NCBI GenBank assembly: GCA_021234155.1
Contig: JAJEKV010000085.1
Span: 2,676,706 to 2,740,705 of the forward strand
Reading direction: 5' to 3'
DNA from: Isoetes taiwanensis
Lineage: Eukaryota > Streptophyta > Lycopodiopsida > Isoetales > Isoetaceae
DNA length: 64,000 nucleotides
The position numbers and the translations under genes are program-made. A model generated the notes under the pieces. That model was given only the letters and a program-made list of their open reading frames with translations, did no database searches and was not told the origin of the DNA. Positions 21,001 through 34,951 of this stretch are shown one piece after another; the stretch's first letter is position 1; each line of letters begins with the position of its first letter.

Positions 21001-24000
21001 TCTTGCCTTCTGCGACCATGCATGTGACGCTCCCTGAACATATACGGCGCTCCGGACATATACATACAGGGACTTCCCCCTCCCATGACAATCAGCTCAC
21101 CATGAGTAGGGCCCTCCGTCTAACTTGGACCATCCATAGAAAGATGCCCGGGTGAAGGACACAGAGGTGTCATTCGGCCCACGCCTTCAATGGGACTCCT
21201 AAGTCGCGGAAGCATGAATACATGTTAGCACACAGCATAAATCATATATATAAATAACCACCACGAAGGATGGCACATCCATCCAAGTACTAACGGCAAA
21301 GAAGATGCATCTAATCCTAAGGAAAACACCCCAAACCCGGGTTCTACCCAGCTCGGACTCTGTGAGGATGGACCCACGGCTTGGTCTCAAAGATCGATGG
21401 CGGTATAACTGGCGTTATTAACATAGATCGGTGGCTAGGGTAGTCCACTCCATCCGCCCCTCACATTGCACACTGCGGATGAGCTGAATTAAGCTATGAA
21501 GCCCATTGTAGCCTTCGGGCGCAATCCCAAGGCATCACCCGCCGGGACTACTCGGGTTACATCTCCCCGTTCGATGGGCGGTCGGGAGAAGTGTCCCTTC
21601 AATTAAGCGGTGAATCCATGGGTGAGCTAAGAATCACGTGCATCAAGCGACCCCGCATCCATTACCCAACTTACTCCCTAAATCTTCAAAGTACGGGGTG
21701 ATCACACAACTATACCCGAGGGAGTGTCGGACCCATACCGGCCTAGTTCCTTTGGGCGGCTGTTAAAACCTAGCTCAACTGAAGGAGTCCCCGTAGCCTT
21801 TTATGCCGGTGAGACCCCACCCACACTTCATCACTCACGGCCCCTTATCGGTGCTTCAATCATGCCATAGATTCCCGCGGCTTTCGGTGGGATCTTGTGC
21901 CGCGCAGCATCAAATGGGAATAATCTGAGGGGCTCTATCTAGGGCATACTACAATACATGGGCTCGAGGGTCTCTACCCCGTAATCCCCATCTCTCGAGT
22001 GCTAACTAGGCAAAGAACTACTAACCATCAACCAAAGCACATCTGAAACTAGAGATAAGAATACTCACCATATCAATCAAGGGTTAGCCTAACGGGTAAA
22101 CCACGAGAAAAAAGCAGAGAGAACACACCACAAAGAGGCGCTACGCTATAGATCAACAAAGAAGCCTAACAGAGGCGCTAACCTACTAGAATCACAACTA
22201 AGCTAACTATGTACTAACCGGAACCATATCTAGCTCCACTATCCCTCTGGGTCGCCATCCTTTTGGCTGGAACAGGGTCGAACAACATCTCCGGGTTGAG
22301 CAGCATCTCCTCCATCTCCAATTGCCCCAAATCGAATTGGGGCAAATTGGGGTGCAACCCCCAATTTGGGTGTCCCAAATTGGAAACTCTGCCTTGCCCA
22401 ATCGATTTGGGCCAGGTGGCGACTTTTAGTTGGTTAATATTAGCTAATTTGGTATTTTAGCCCTTTTTAATATTAGGTTAAGCCCTAAATTCGAATTGGG
22501 GTTTTAGGTTAGGTTTCCACTTTAATAATGAATTATTAACATAGCTAACCTTAGCTTATGAATAATTAATGTGCCATTAATTATTCATAATGACGTGTCA
22601 TGTATTTATACTCAAAAAGACGTATAAATATGTGGAACGTCACAATGCAGACAGGCGAAAAAATGTGGGTCTCCACAAACCATAGGGAGGAAAAAAATAA
22701 CAATTAAAACCCACATTTTTCACCTATCCTTTACCCAAATCTAGGCAAACGGTCGATTTGGGGACCTAATGGATCCTCCTAGTGCCTTGGCACCTTGTTA
22801 AGTTATAAGTTCAAACTTACACCTTGTTAAGTTATAAGTTCAAACTTATTAGTTTATGCCATATCGAAATTTCCTCTTGCATCATCGGTCTTTTTGCATA
22901 CTCTATCCCTTTTTTGCATTTTTGCATTTTTTTATTGGAGCCTTTGATTGACAAAATATTCCATGTTGTATTTGACATCAAAGGCTATTAGACTTTTAAG
23001 AATAAAACTGCATGCAAGCACCAATTGTGCAAAACAAAGTATTCAAAATATAGTAAAGCTCTCAAAACATCATGCTAATGGTATAAAAGCTAGAGATGAA
23101 GCGGATGCACCGCCATCTTGGGAATGACATCATAGAGCAGCGATAACTATTGGTCGTGAAGGAAATAAGAGAAACCCCAGAGAGAACTAAAAACTGAAAC
23201 AAAGTACTGAAGATCGAACTGAGCAACCCTAAGGGCTGAAAAAGTTGTGAGAAATAGCAAACGTAAAAATTGGGTGTCCCGTTTTCTGCCCTATCCGCCT
23301 ATTGTTTTTGCCCACGTGGCAGGCATTCTTTCCCAGAATCACTCATTCTCAAACGTTTTTTTAGTGTGTATTTTTGCAGTTTGATCAGACCGAAATCAAG
23401 AAGATTACAGAATTATTTCATCGTTATTTCATCAGAGATATTCATCATTATTTCATCAGAGATACACAGGTAAGTTCGCATAATCATAAGACTTTTGCAT
23501 TCATAAAACTTAACAGATCCATTAAACAAGTGCCATAGCTGCTGCTTGGCTGCAAAGACAAGATCATAGGATAGCTAAAAAAGAAAAGACTTTGAGGATG
23601 CTTCCAAAACCCATTTGAAATCCTGAGCTTCACTACCAGGAACACCAAAACTACTGCATGCATCCTATAAAACTACTGCGAAACCCCAAAAACTGAGTCT
23701 GCTACAAAAAAAAGCAGGGACTGCGAAGAAGATAAGCCAAGATTCGCAACTAAGAAAGCCAAGATTGCGAACCTATCTCCTCCAAATCCTCTGCATCCCT
23801 TAAAGATCTCCCTGACCTGCATACACGCAACAACACACGATTAAATACAAAGAATACATGCAAATAGTGAAAAAAATCATGGGACGGCAAAAAAGTCATG
23901 CAAACTGCGAAAAAATCTGCGAAAACAGTGGTCCATGCAAGAAAACAATCGTTCTAGCACTCTGAATACCTGAATCTGTGAAGAAAATGAGAAAACCGCC

Positions 24001-24230
24001 AAGAATCTCTGCTTAAAGACCAAAAACGGCCTCCAAGAACAGTGGCGCTGCACTTAAAAACTACATCAAATTGATGCTATGGCCAAGGGGCTCCAGAAGA
24101 GCTCAAGAACGACGCCATCGCCCTAAGCAAGTCGCTGGGCGCCAAGAGGTCGCCATACCTAGGAGCTCGTCGCAAACAGAAAAGAAAATGCCAGGTCAGC
24201 CGAAAATGGGACACACCTATTTTCACGTTA
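21001..24230. other. noncoding, repeat-derived stretch
   Basis: No convincing gene. 21.0-22.2 kb has balanced composition with no usable frame and looks like noncoding transposon DNA. At 22310-22400 the motif CCAATTTGGG and its inverse recur several times. A 29-bp unit (CACCTTGTTAAGTTATAAGT...) is duplicated in tandem at about 22791-22848. Confidence 0.45.
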
Positions 24231-24233
24231 CAC

Positions 24234-24332
24234 GAATGTTTAGGTGTCTCAAATTCCGGCCAGAAAATTGGCCCCCGCGCATCCGCGCGTCGGCCAATTT
24301 TCTAGGCCGGAATTTGCTCCACCTAAACATTC
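24234..24332. repeat. strong inverted repeat (40-bp arms, 18-bp GC-rich loop)
   Basis: The left arm 24234-24273 (GAATGTTTAGGTG...AAAATTGGCC) and right arm 24292-24332 are reverse complements with only a few mismatches and one bulge. The loop is CCCGCGCATCCGCGCG-like. It could be a tiny MITE, a snap-back relic or a small-RNA hairpin. There is no coding context. Confidence 0.85.
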
Positions 24333-24339
24333 CTGTATA

Positions 24340-26800
24340 CTGAAAACCTAACACCTCTGCAAATGAAATGGCACCGCTTTAGAAAATCTATAGACATGTC
24401 TATTGCGCCTCTCCCTATCCCGCTAAATCGCATCTTTGCTTCCTACATCCCCTGCCCCGCTGCCTCAGCTATGGATTCTGTCCTAAGCCTTAGTGAATTG
24501 AACTTCGAGGCTCAATGGTCTCACCAAAACCCTCATTTGTTGGCTTCTGCACAAGCCACATAATCACTGTTGTAAATCGAAAACAAATACATAATTTGCA
24601 TGAGAGCCCTCACTCTAATATCTGGCACAACAGACATAATCAAAGGAAACAAAGGCAAGCAAGAAAGGGTCAGGTTTTCAGACCACAGACGCATCCTCTC
24701 ACTCTAAAAGCCATCGATAAAATTTTTTAGAAAGAAAGAAATCTTCTTACCTCAGCCCAAAAAATATACAATTGAACCTATAAAAAGGACAAAAATCGCA
24801 AAAACCAAAAAGCTGTAATAAAATAATATTAATAAGTGTCAATTCAACACAAACTTTAGTAATTTTCATGCTCAAACTTAAGTAATACCACAAACTTAAA
24901 AACCATCATTGTAATGATCATATAAGCTTTATTCATACATTAATAACACATATAAGCTTAAGCAATAATTTCACATGTTCTATCTTTCAAACAACTTCGC
25001 ATCTCCACTTCTAGGCCTGATGTAAGTGTAAAGATAAAATTACACCAATTCAAATTCAATATAATATTTAATCACTGTAGCTTGGATTACTGTACATTTG
25101 GCATTGATAGTGTTCCTGAAGCAGCATTGATCATTTCACAAATAATGAAAAATGCCTCGAATCAACTCATTGTTATCGATTGATCGCTATATATTATTTC
25201 TCTGTTCACATTGTGTTTATACATGCAGTTCCAATGGTTTTGGAACCGCCAAATTCTTCATGGCCCGATCTCACAAGAACTGAGTTTTTCAAATTTAGCT
25301 TGGCTCCATTTATTGGATCGATGCTATTTTCCCCTTTTGTTTTTAAATATAGAATAGAATACATTTGTGTCTATGTGGCTGTGAGGTCATTAGAATTGTA
25401 TAGCATTGGCGAACGCCGCCCCCAAGGGGTTGTTACGAGCAACAACAATCAACAATAGTGTAGCCATCTTGTGGGTTTAGCTTGATTCATTTTATATATA
25501 CTAGCACATAGCTTTTGGTTGAAATCATGGTCATGCGAGTGGGCATTGTTCAGTCAGCTTTGAGCTGTACATTGTGGATTCCATTGATGCACATTTTCTT
25601 GTGCTATCAAATTATGAACCCTTTCTCTTTGTGCACCTCCTGGTGTCTGTTTATCATTTCTTCAATGGCATCTGCTAAATCTGTGATCGCGCTGTCTTGC
25701 ATATGAACATCGAGAATGGGTATTCCCAACCGACCTTATTGAATTTTACTCTTATGTCCGTGTATATGGGACACCCTTTCTGCATGTGATTTTCATCTCC
25801 GATTTTTCCAGTGTCACATAAGCGGTCTTCCCTGTCAAACCTGCATAAGCGTTCTTCCCTGTCTATCCTCCTCCACTGGTCTTTCTCAATCCGTAATTCA
25901 TGGCTGCCCATTCTGAATCTCGCTATGGTGTCCCTCTTAGTTTTCCCTATCCTGCTTCCCTCTATACCTTTTAGCCTATTCCCATTCCCGAGTTGAACAT
26001 ATCTAATAACCACTGCGTCTTTGGTCTGGTCTGGTCCTTCCTTGCCTTTAGCAACGACTATTCGTTCAAAGTATAACCTAGGTTAAGCAACCATTAAGCT
26101 AGTTGTTCTTTCCATAATAATTTGTCTAGGTAAACTTGCCAATGCACCATAAGGAGTTTACCTAGATAATCTTTTTGCAGTAGTCTTGCCTTCTGGAATT
26201 AACCTAGGTAATTTTCTACAACAATCATATCTTCTGCATGATGTATCATTCAACTTTTCTCAGAGATAAATTATGATATGAACATTTCTAACCAAAGCAC
26301 CTCACCATGTCACAAATGTACAATTTTCAATACCATATAGACCAACATTCCTAGTCATAACCTACAAAAACACTAATTGTGGAGACTTTATGCTATACCT
26401 AAACTATGACAACTCTTGGTTCATTTTAAACTTCCCTTTTATATGAGGGATGTAATAGTAGCATGTTTTCCCCTTCTTTTGAATGTATTATACGATCTAC
26501 ATTTCACCCCAAGAAAAAAAATAAATAAAATGGAAGTGTATGTGGGTAGGATTCATAAAGCAATATTGATGTTGTGCGCACATCTTATGGTCCATATGAC
26601 TTTTAATGGACTTAAAAGTGCTTGTCCCTACTCAAACAAATTAGACATATCCTTGTGCAATTATGACTATTTAACAACAAAATAATTATCACCATCCAAT
26701 TTAGACTTTATAATAGATGGAGAGCCCGAGACCATTAAAACCAAAGATGTACTACCTAAATTTGGTTTTGAGGAAATTTTTTGAATTGAAACTATTGATA
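24340..26800. other. AT-rich spacer
   Basis: No supported gene or clear repeat family beyond a short tandem duplication (CATAAGCG(G/T)TCTTCCCTGTC) at about 25820-25862. Confidence 0.5.
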
Positions 26801-26808
26801 AAATTACA

Positions 26809-28025
<1,217 letters not shown>

Positions 28026-28068
28026 GCTGAATGTTTGAGTGAAATGAGCGCTTTGAAATGTGGGTTCG

Positions 28069-28075
28069 ATTTATA
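28069..28075 (-). promoter_or_regulatory. TATA box of the peroxidase gene
   Basis: The minus strand reads CCTATAAATCG, 44-50 bases upstream of the ATG at 28025. That leaves a leader of only about 10-20 bases. Position and sequence fit a plant core promoter. Confidence 0.65.
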
Positions 28076-28162
28076 GGCGACAGGGCCAGGTGGGTCAGAG
28101 CTAACGCACCCAACTCCATAGTCTTCTTTCCGGTCCATGGTCCAGGTCTACGCTGCTCACCT

Positions 28163-28350
28163 ACTGCTTTTGTTTTTATTTCTCAATTTCAGTCTTCAAC
28201 ATCTCTGTTTGAGGAGTCTATTCTCGATATTTGCTTGGACCAAATCTCTCAGTCTATCTGCTTTTGTTTTTATTTCTCAATTTCAGCTTCCACCTCTTCA
28301 GCATCTCTGCCCTTCTGCTTCATTCGCTTGGACCAGATCTCTCAGTCTAC
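28163..28350 (+). repeat. ~95-bp tandem duplication upstream of the peroxidase
   Basis: CTGCTTTTGTTTTTATTTCT, a variable centre, then GCTTGGACCA(A/G)ATCTCTCA occurs twice head to tail. It lies about 90 bases beyond the peroxidase TATA box. The open frames through it are low-complexity Leu/Phe/Ser and not convincing genes. Confidence 0.7.
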
Positions 28351-28399
28351 CTATTCTCAAATTGGTCACCACATTTCTGGAGATTGCAGTTTTATGGTT

Positions 28400-30590
28400 T
28401 GCCCTACGCTTCCGCATATTTTCTGTTTTTGGAGTCATTTTCCCTACTTGTATTGTATTATAGAATTGCAGATCGTATTACGTTAAAGCAGTCAATAAAT
28501 ACAAAAGTCAATAAATACAAAGTATGGACGATTTTGAAAGATGAAGCATGCATTCATACGAGGGCAATCTAGTTTTAACAAATTTTTGTAAACAAATATT
28601 CCTTACACAAAATATATTGCCTCCTATGCAACAACCCTTCCTTTATAATCCTTTAGTTCTTTTTGGGTTGCCCAAAGGGCAAACCCTAGGGATGGGGCTA
28701 ACCCTAGGGGTGGGGCTGTGGTTGTGGGATATGCCCCTCATATTCTAATTTAAAGGTGTAGATGTCGGGAAAGTTATGATTTGAGGGCTTAGATTAAAGC
28801 TAGAGCTAAGCTAGATTGCACATGGCTTACTGTGAACATTAACATCAGTTTCCTGTAAACATCATGCACCACCACCATCCACATGATACCTACTTTATGA
28901 GCAAACAGCAATGGGCTAACCATACAATACCTTATCTCTACAAAATTCTCTACAAAGTTCAGCAAAATCCAATCAAATGCCCAAAAATCCTAAAATTTCC
29001 TGTCCAAATAATTATGGGGATGGTAAGATATACCCTGCATAGTAGCGCTCTGCAGATTTTCACCTGAAAGTACACATCCTCGCAAGCTCGCACCATTGAA
29101 TACCGACCTATTAAATCCTTGCATTAGACATGGAACTCATAGGCCAAATATAGAAACTATTTAAATGAATGCATGGAATCTCACTCGCGCAGTATTGCAT
29201 TGTGAAAGTTTGCACTATCGGCATCTGCACACTCAAATATGTTGGATTCAGTGACTGATATGTTGTGGAAAATAGAATGAGGAATATAGGTACAGATACA
29301 TGGAATTTTGCAGCCTGCAAGTTTGGTCGAGAGAAAAATGTTTTGACAAGATGTGAATTACTGAAATCTACACCAGACATATCCTGCATAAATTATATCC
29401 CTTACCACAAAATGTAACTTTGTTAAAAACAGCCCTACATATATATGTTGAAAGCATATGAAGGGCTTCACCCGATTCTTGATGAGGATGGGCAGCTAGA
29501 AATTAAGGAATCAAAACAACATAACTAGCAGTTGAAGAGAACTATAACTCTTGTATTTTCAGTATAACCAATTTATTGTATAGTTCACCTTTTGCACATT
29601 TGTTTTGTAGAATGATAGATTCTTTTTTCGTGGTATACATTTAAAACTTGCAAAAAAAGAAATTTCTATATTTAAGAAAGGCATCATTAAGAATTTCTAT
29701 GTAGAAAAGAATTGCTCGGCATCATCAAGAAAGGTGCCATTCAAATCTATGTTAAATTGCACTGCTTGCAAAACGGGTAGTTTAGCCTTCTCATATCAAC
29801 CTGAAAATTGAGATAGAACCAGCAGCCAGGCTGCTCATAAAGGCTTTATGGCATAGCAATGCAGGAGGTTAAGCTTGTATAATGCTTGACTTTAATATGT
29901 CCTGTGCCCTATGGAATCTTGCCTCTTCTAAGATGCCATATCCCTATGAACCGTATTTGCAGATAAAAAATGGCATGCACTATATATCTAGAAAATAACA
30001 CAAAAGTGAGGGGAGAAAGCAAACGATGGTGCATTTCCAAATTGAGCTCCATCCAAAGGCAGATAACTTCTCCATCCGTTGCAAATTTTTTAACACCAAA
30101 AGCACATCAAACCATATTTACAAATGGTTCAGTGCAACCAATTTGTAAATAGGAACTTGCAACACATATTCTGAGGCCTTGAACTGGATCCAGTGTGATG
30201 GTGAGATCTGCTAATAAGAAAACATAAGCATTTCCTCACAAATAAAAAATCTCGTTTGTTATGATCGAAGGAAAAGTAGCAGAAACAGCAGCATACGACC
30301 CGAAAAAGGCTCTAAAACAGGCAACCCGAAAAGATAGCACCATGGCGGTGCCGGTTAGCCTGGTTTGCACAGCTGCCGCCCAGTGACAATGATGACCGCC
30401 AGTTTAGAGGTAACAACAAGTTTGGAGCAGTTTCCAGCATATTCTAGGCATATTCGAGCATATACTTAGAATATGTCAAAAACCCACATAAGCAAGGGTT
30501 TTTCCCCCTAAAGCACAATTTCATTAAAATGAGAAATTTCGTGATTCCAATTAGGAACGAAAATCCTTTTTAGTCAATTTTATGCCATTT
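28400..30590. other. AT-rich spacer
   Basis: No supported gene, RNA or repeat array. Confidence 0.5.
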
Positions 30591-30833
30591 TTACGAGCAA
30601 TTATGGCGCCATTTAGAAAAAAAATGCACCTGAAGTGCCATTTATTGGCGCCATTAAAAATACTAACAGTGCATATAATGAAGCTAAAGAAACATGACAT
30701 CACAAAATTAGTTAAAATTTCTAAATTCATAGATTTGTATATCAAAAAATTTGCCACAACAGGCAAGGACTCGGAAGAGGGAGTCTGTTTACAAAAGTAT
30801 TATTGTACAATTTACATTACAATCACACAAAAT

Positions 30834-33800
30834 TCAGGGTTCCGCATCAGGATCAGGTTCCACAGTAGGATTCTGCAGTGCCAGTGCCATGGCTAGAAGA
30901 AGCACCCATAGGATCTCCTTGAAAGCTCTCGAACGCTGTGGCAGTGAAATTGGGATCATCAAGAACATCCAGATTGAATTGTGTGTTCTTTGATCACTTC
31001 ATAGTCCACATCGGGTTGAGCTTGGTATCATTTGGATTTGGTGGATCTACATCTTCTTGAAAACATCACCTTGTCTCTCTGTCCACCGCGAACCGTAGCG
31101 ATTAGGATTCAAGAGGTCAAGCCTACCAAGAATGCCCTACGCAGTCTTTGCCCCTAACCGGTCACTTTTTCGAACACAATGCAAAATCTCTTATTCATCA
31201 ATGGAGCCTGGCCAAACGAACCCACGGAGAAGTAATCAAACACTCCTTTTCTGGCCGGAACCATTTTCGCACGCGAGGTAGGAGCATGTGGCGACCCGGT
31301 TTGGTTTCTCATGATTATGTCCCCTGGCAAGCTTTGCCGGTATTACTGAATCTCTTTGTTTGAGCTTCCGACCATAGCCTCGGTCTCCGTCTGCGTCTTC
31401 TTCATTAGGTCACGGAACTTCCGCGGTTCTTGAGGATGATCGGCAAAAAAGCGGGGAATCGAGGTCAATTTCATCGACAGGAGGACTGCGGTGGCGCTGA
31501 ATTTTGTGGCGTACACTAGTGCATGGACCTCCCGAACTCCACAGGGCAGGTAGTTCTTGTATTCGTCCTCATACATGCCAATAAAAACTCGGATTCGGAA
31601 TCGGATCATCCAACACTGAATGAAATCAAAAAGTTATGCTCGGCCTTGCAAAATACACTATCGAGAAAAGAATCACCGTGGGTGTTCTTTTTACACCGTT
31701 GTATCAAAGAATTTAGATAGTGTGGTTTTGTCCCACATTAGAGTTATGCCTCTAGTGTCTAGGGCTATCAAGGATGCTGGGTGCAGAGTGCAAACAACTT
31801 GCCCCTGGCTGTCGATTAGTTCAACCGCCTTGAAGTCTTGATATCCTCTCTCTGCAAGACAAGATTACAGTATAAATCTTGCCAAGGCAGTGGCACGTTA
31901 CACGAAAACTCCTTTCTTGGTCACTCCAACTTCAACCCACTTACTATGCAAGGTGGCCATGGAAATCAGGGTCGGTATCCTCGAAAACCGCCCGCAGCGA
32001 TCTTTGGGATCGATGAAGGATTTGAACTTCCTCGGAAAATTATCCTTCACATATTCAAAAATCTCCTTCTTCAAGAACGATATAGATCATAGTGTCTTTG
32101 CCCTTGTCTTGAAGAACTGCTTACCTGTATAATCAGTGGTGACCTTCACGAAGGTCTTTCCATCCAGCACTTCCTGGAACAAAATCCGACAGTCTTCATA
32201 GTCGAGACCCCTCATGCACCTCAGGTAGGTCTGACTGAAGTAGTCACACTCTTTTGCCCAGTTACAGGTAATAGTTTGTCTCTTATTATCTGTTAGCTTG
32301 CAAGATTTCCACAAGTTCCATAGGGACATGAATAGCTGAAAAATATCCTCTGGCATGAAGACCCACTGGTTGAAATCTTTCAGTTGCTTACCACGCATGG
32401 TAACTTTAGCCAAAGCCAGATAACGCTGGAAACAAGAAGAAGTTAGTTTTGAATGCAAATGAATATGAAATGGCGCCGTGGCGCCATTTGTTGAGGAAAT
32501 GGCGCCGTGGCGCCATTTGCTAATCTTGCAAATAATTAAAGTACGATGTACCTTGTACGGTTCTGAGCGTGATTGCCCACGTCCAGATGGATCAGGCTTT
32601 CCGCAAAGAGCATATTGTTGCCGCAGGTGGGATATTTTGTCAATGAAAGGCTCCTTGAAGATAGTCTTGGCAGCGATATCATTGACTTCACAACTGAGCT
32701 GCAACCACTCTTGCTCGTTGACAGTGCCAGACAAGACTCGGCAATTCCGATACTCATAAATCTTTGCCATTTGTTCTTGGGACTTTCTTTGTCTTGCGAG
32801 TCTTTTACATACAAGGCGGCGGCCATAACGTATCGATTGCCATTCACTATGTAATAGTGCATCCCCATGAGGTCATCCTCGCCTTTCCAAGGGGTGTAGT
32901 TTCTTTGTGAGGGGATTGAATGGAATCCGTCCGCATGAGTAAAACACCCGGATGTGGGTGCTGTTTTGAAAGGATTCCACTAAGGTCTTCCGTGCTCCAT
33001 ATTTCTTCCTAGATGTCGATTTGCGGGCCCTTGATATAGGCTGAACCGTTTATTCGTTTTATAAATGTGATGCCCGGAGGAAAAAAGATGGCGGTGCTCA
33101 ACGATCTTACATAGCGTGTTCTCTGCCATCTTCTCCTCTTACGATCTTTCCACCTTAAGATTTGCGGGCACCTCGAGCAAGTCTTTGAGCTATTCTTAAT
33201 GTAAGCTTACGCTCAAAGCTTACGAATGGTGACCCTTTTTGGCGGTGTGCCCGAGAATCTTGGATATGTGATGGGCTTGGAGGAACTTCACCACCATACG
33301 GCTGCTTTCGTCGGCTCCTCTCGATTCAGTCTTGGACTTCAGCCGGGACTTGGAGTCAGGAGTCTCTCTCCTCTTGTTTTTAGGTGTCCTCTCCTTCTCG
33401 GGTCTACGCTGTGTTTCTTCTTCTTCTTTTTCCCTTCTATTTCTTCTGGCTCCCCTTCCTCTCCCTCCTTTTCCTGCCCCGCCTTTCCTTCCTTCCGCCC
33501 TTTCCCGTCCCTTTCTTTGTCTTTCTTTTCCTTGTCTTTCTTTTCCTTCTCTTTCTTTTCCTTTTTTTCCTTCTTTTCTTTCTTTTCTTTCTTTTCCTTC
33601 TTTTCCTTCTCAGGATCTTCGTGATCCTTTCTCTTAACTTTCCCCTTGTCCGCCCCCTTTCCTTGCTCAGCTTCCTGGCCAACATCCTCGATGCTTGGAT
33701 GAGGAGTCTTTTCATTTGCAGTTGCCGCTTGCCCCTCCCTAGTTTGTCTTGTCTTCTTCCCGCTAATTGTTTTTAGCCAGGCCGTGTCCACAATGACGGG

Positions 33801-34124
33801 TAGTTTCTGCTGGGCTAATGCCTTGACAACGAATGAAGCCGAGTTTTTCGATTCATTCAAACGATTGCAAAGAATCATAAAACCCCTCAAGATTTCTTGT
33901 GGACCTTTGATGTCAGCTTCTTCAAAGCTGTTGTATGATGGCAGCGCCCAGCCTTGCTTCCTCGCCGAACCAGCTACATTTGCGATACTAGCAGACATTA
34001 CAGTGGGATCATAAAACTTCCAGTCCACATAGTAGACAATTATTCTCTGCTTCACGGTGTCCTCCACGGACCACCCGGATCCAATCATGTGGCCGCTCTT
34101 GCTAACTTGCCTCATGTTTACCAA
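30834..34124 (-). CDS. unrecognised multi-exon gene, possibly of a mobile element
   Basis: A run of coding-like minus-strand segments in order. 34124-33339 is a 261-residue N-terminal frame. Then comes about 32960-32552 (GFHSIPSQRNYTPWKGEDDL, VNEQEWLQLS). 32425-32125 follows (FNQWVFMPEDIFQLFMSLWN, RCMRGLDYEDCRILFQE), then 32086-31898 (EIFEYVKDNFPRKFKSFIDP), 31849-31697 (QDFKAVELIDSQGQ, VCTLHPASLIALDTRG) and about 31605-31343. A last piece ends DPDAEP at 30834. Plausible splice sites are AAG/GTACAT with TTCCAG/CG (32551-32426), a GTAAGC donor at 32124, and a TTGCAG acceptor near 31852 with a GTGTAA donor at 31696. A TGA at 32087 and a shift near 32770 interrupt it. I know no family with this architecture. 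It may be a host gene, but the surrounding palindromes suggest an element. Confidence 0.5.
33339..34124 (-). CDS. N-terminal exon of the unknown gene, with Lys/Glu-rich linker
   Basis: Open frame of 261 residues. The first ~130 residues are of mixed, globular composition (VEDTVKQRIIVYYVDWKFYD, GPQEILRGFMILCNRLNES, LPVIVDTAWLKTISGKKTRQ). From about residue 150 it turns into a highly charged tail dominated by KEKKEKK and KDKE repeats, ending with KKKKKKHS. The DNA behind the tail is a near-pure CTTTTCCTT-type tract, so the length of the tail will vary between alleles and the opposite-strand frames over it are artefacts. The globular part is unknown to me. The charged tail could be a flexible linker or a nucleolar or DNA-contacting segment. 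Confidence 0.55.
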   Translation of the reverse strand: MVNMRQVSKSGHMIGSGWSVEDTVKQRIIVYYVDWKFYDPTVMSASIANVAGSARKQGWALPSYNSFEEADIKGPQEILRGFMILCNRLNESKNSASFVVKALAQQKLPVIVDTAWLKTISGKKTRQTREGQAATANEKTPHPSIEDVGQEAEQGKGADKGKVKRKDHEDPEKEKKEKKEKKEKKEKKEKKEKEKKDKEKKDKERDGKGRKEGKAGQEKEGEEGEPEEIEGKKKKKKHSVDPRRRGHLKTRGERLLTPSPG

Positions 34125-34722
34125 GATACCCGGTGGTAAATTCCGGTGATTATGGGTGCCGTCTCCTTTATAGCGGCCAGGCTCTCTTCTCTGATCTCCT
34201 TTCGAGCTGTAGCGGTGGAGGGCTCACCGCATTATTTCCATGCACCCGTTACTTTGTCTATGCGGCATCATAGTGCAGTCGGATTGAAATTGTATTTCGG
34301 GCGTAATATAAGCTGCAACAAAGAGGCATCCGGTAACAAAGAGGCATCAATAACTCTCGGTTTGAAACAAGCGGCGCAGACCCGGGCGACTAAGCAAATG
34401 GCGCCATGGGCGTTATTTGTATCTGGCGATGCATAAGCACATGGAAGCAGCTCTCTATTGCATTTCCACTGCGTTTGTTCGCGAGGCCTCCGACCAGGTT
34501 GAGCCCCTCCCCGCCATAAATTCGAGGGAAGATGGTTCGGGAGTGGCCTGGCCCCGGGTGGAGGGCACTGAACTCGCATGCACTCTGAGCGTAAGACAAT
34601 GAGAAGCAATCTACCAAGCAAATGGCGCGATGGCTTCTTACTCCTAATGCATATGCTTGAATCGTCCCATTATTATTTATGGACGACTCTGATACAAATG
34701 GCGCCATGAAGCCATTTTAACA

Positions 34723-34951
34723 ACAAGACTCTAAAGTAAGCTACTTCGGCATCCAATGGCCATAGCGCCATTTACCAGAAACAAGACCCTAAAGTAGACT
34801 AAGACATCCAAATGGCGCGGTGGCGCCATTTACCAGAAACAAGATCCTAAAGTAGACTAAGACATCCAAATGGCGAAGGTGCCATTTCACAAAACAAGAT
34901 CCTAAAGTAGACTAAGACATCCAAATGTGGGGCGGTGGCCCATTTAGAACA
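34723..34951 (+). repeat. tandem array of ~58-bp units carrying the GGCGCC palindrome
   Basis: Four units begin ACAAGA(C/T)CCTAAAGTAGAC at 34723, 34781, 34839 and 34894 (spacings 58, 58, 55). Each ends with a copy of the AAATGGCG...GCCATTT dyad, increasingly degraded to the right. Confidence 0.88.

Noticed and set aside
28058-28572. Overlapping plus frames of 108-142 residues
   Set aside because: They run through the tandem duplication upstream of the peroxidase and differ only by frame; no domain.
33226-33776. Plus-strand Ser/Phe/Leu-rich open frames of 92-132 residues
   Set aside because: They are the reverse of the CTTTTCC tract that encodes the Lys/Glu linker on the minus strand; low complexity in all three frames.
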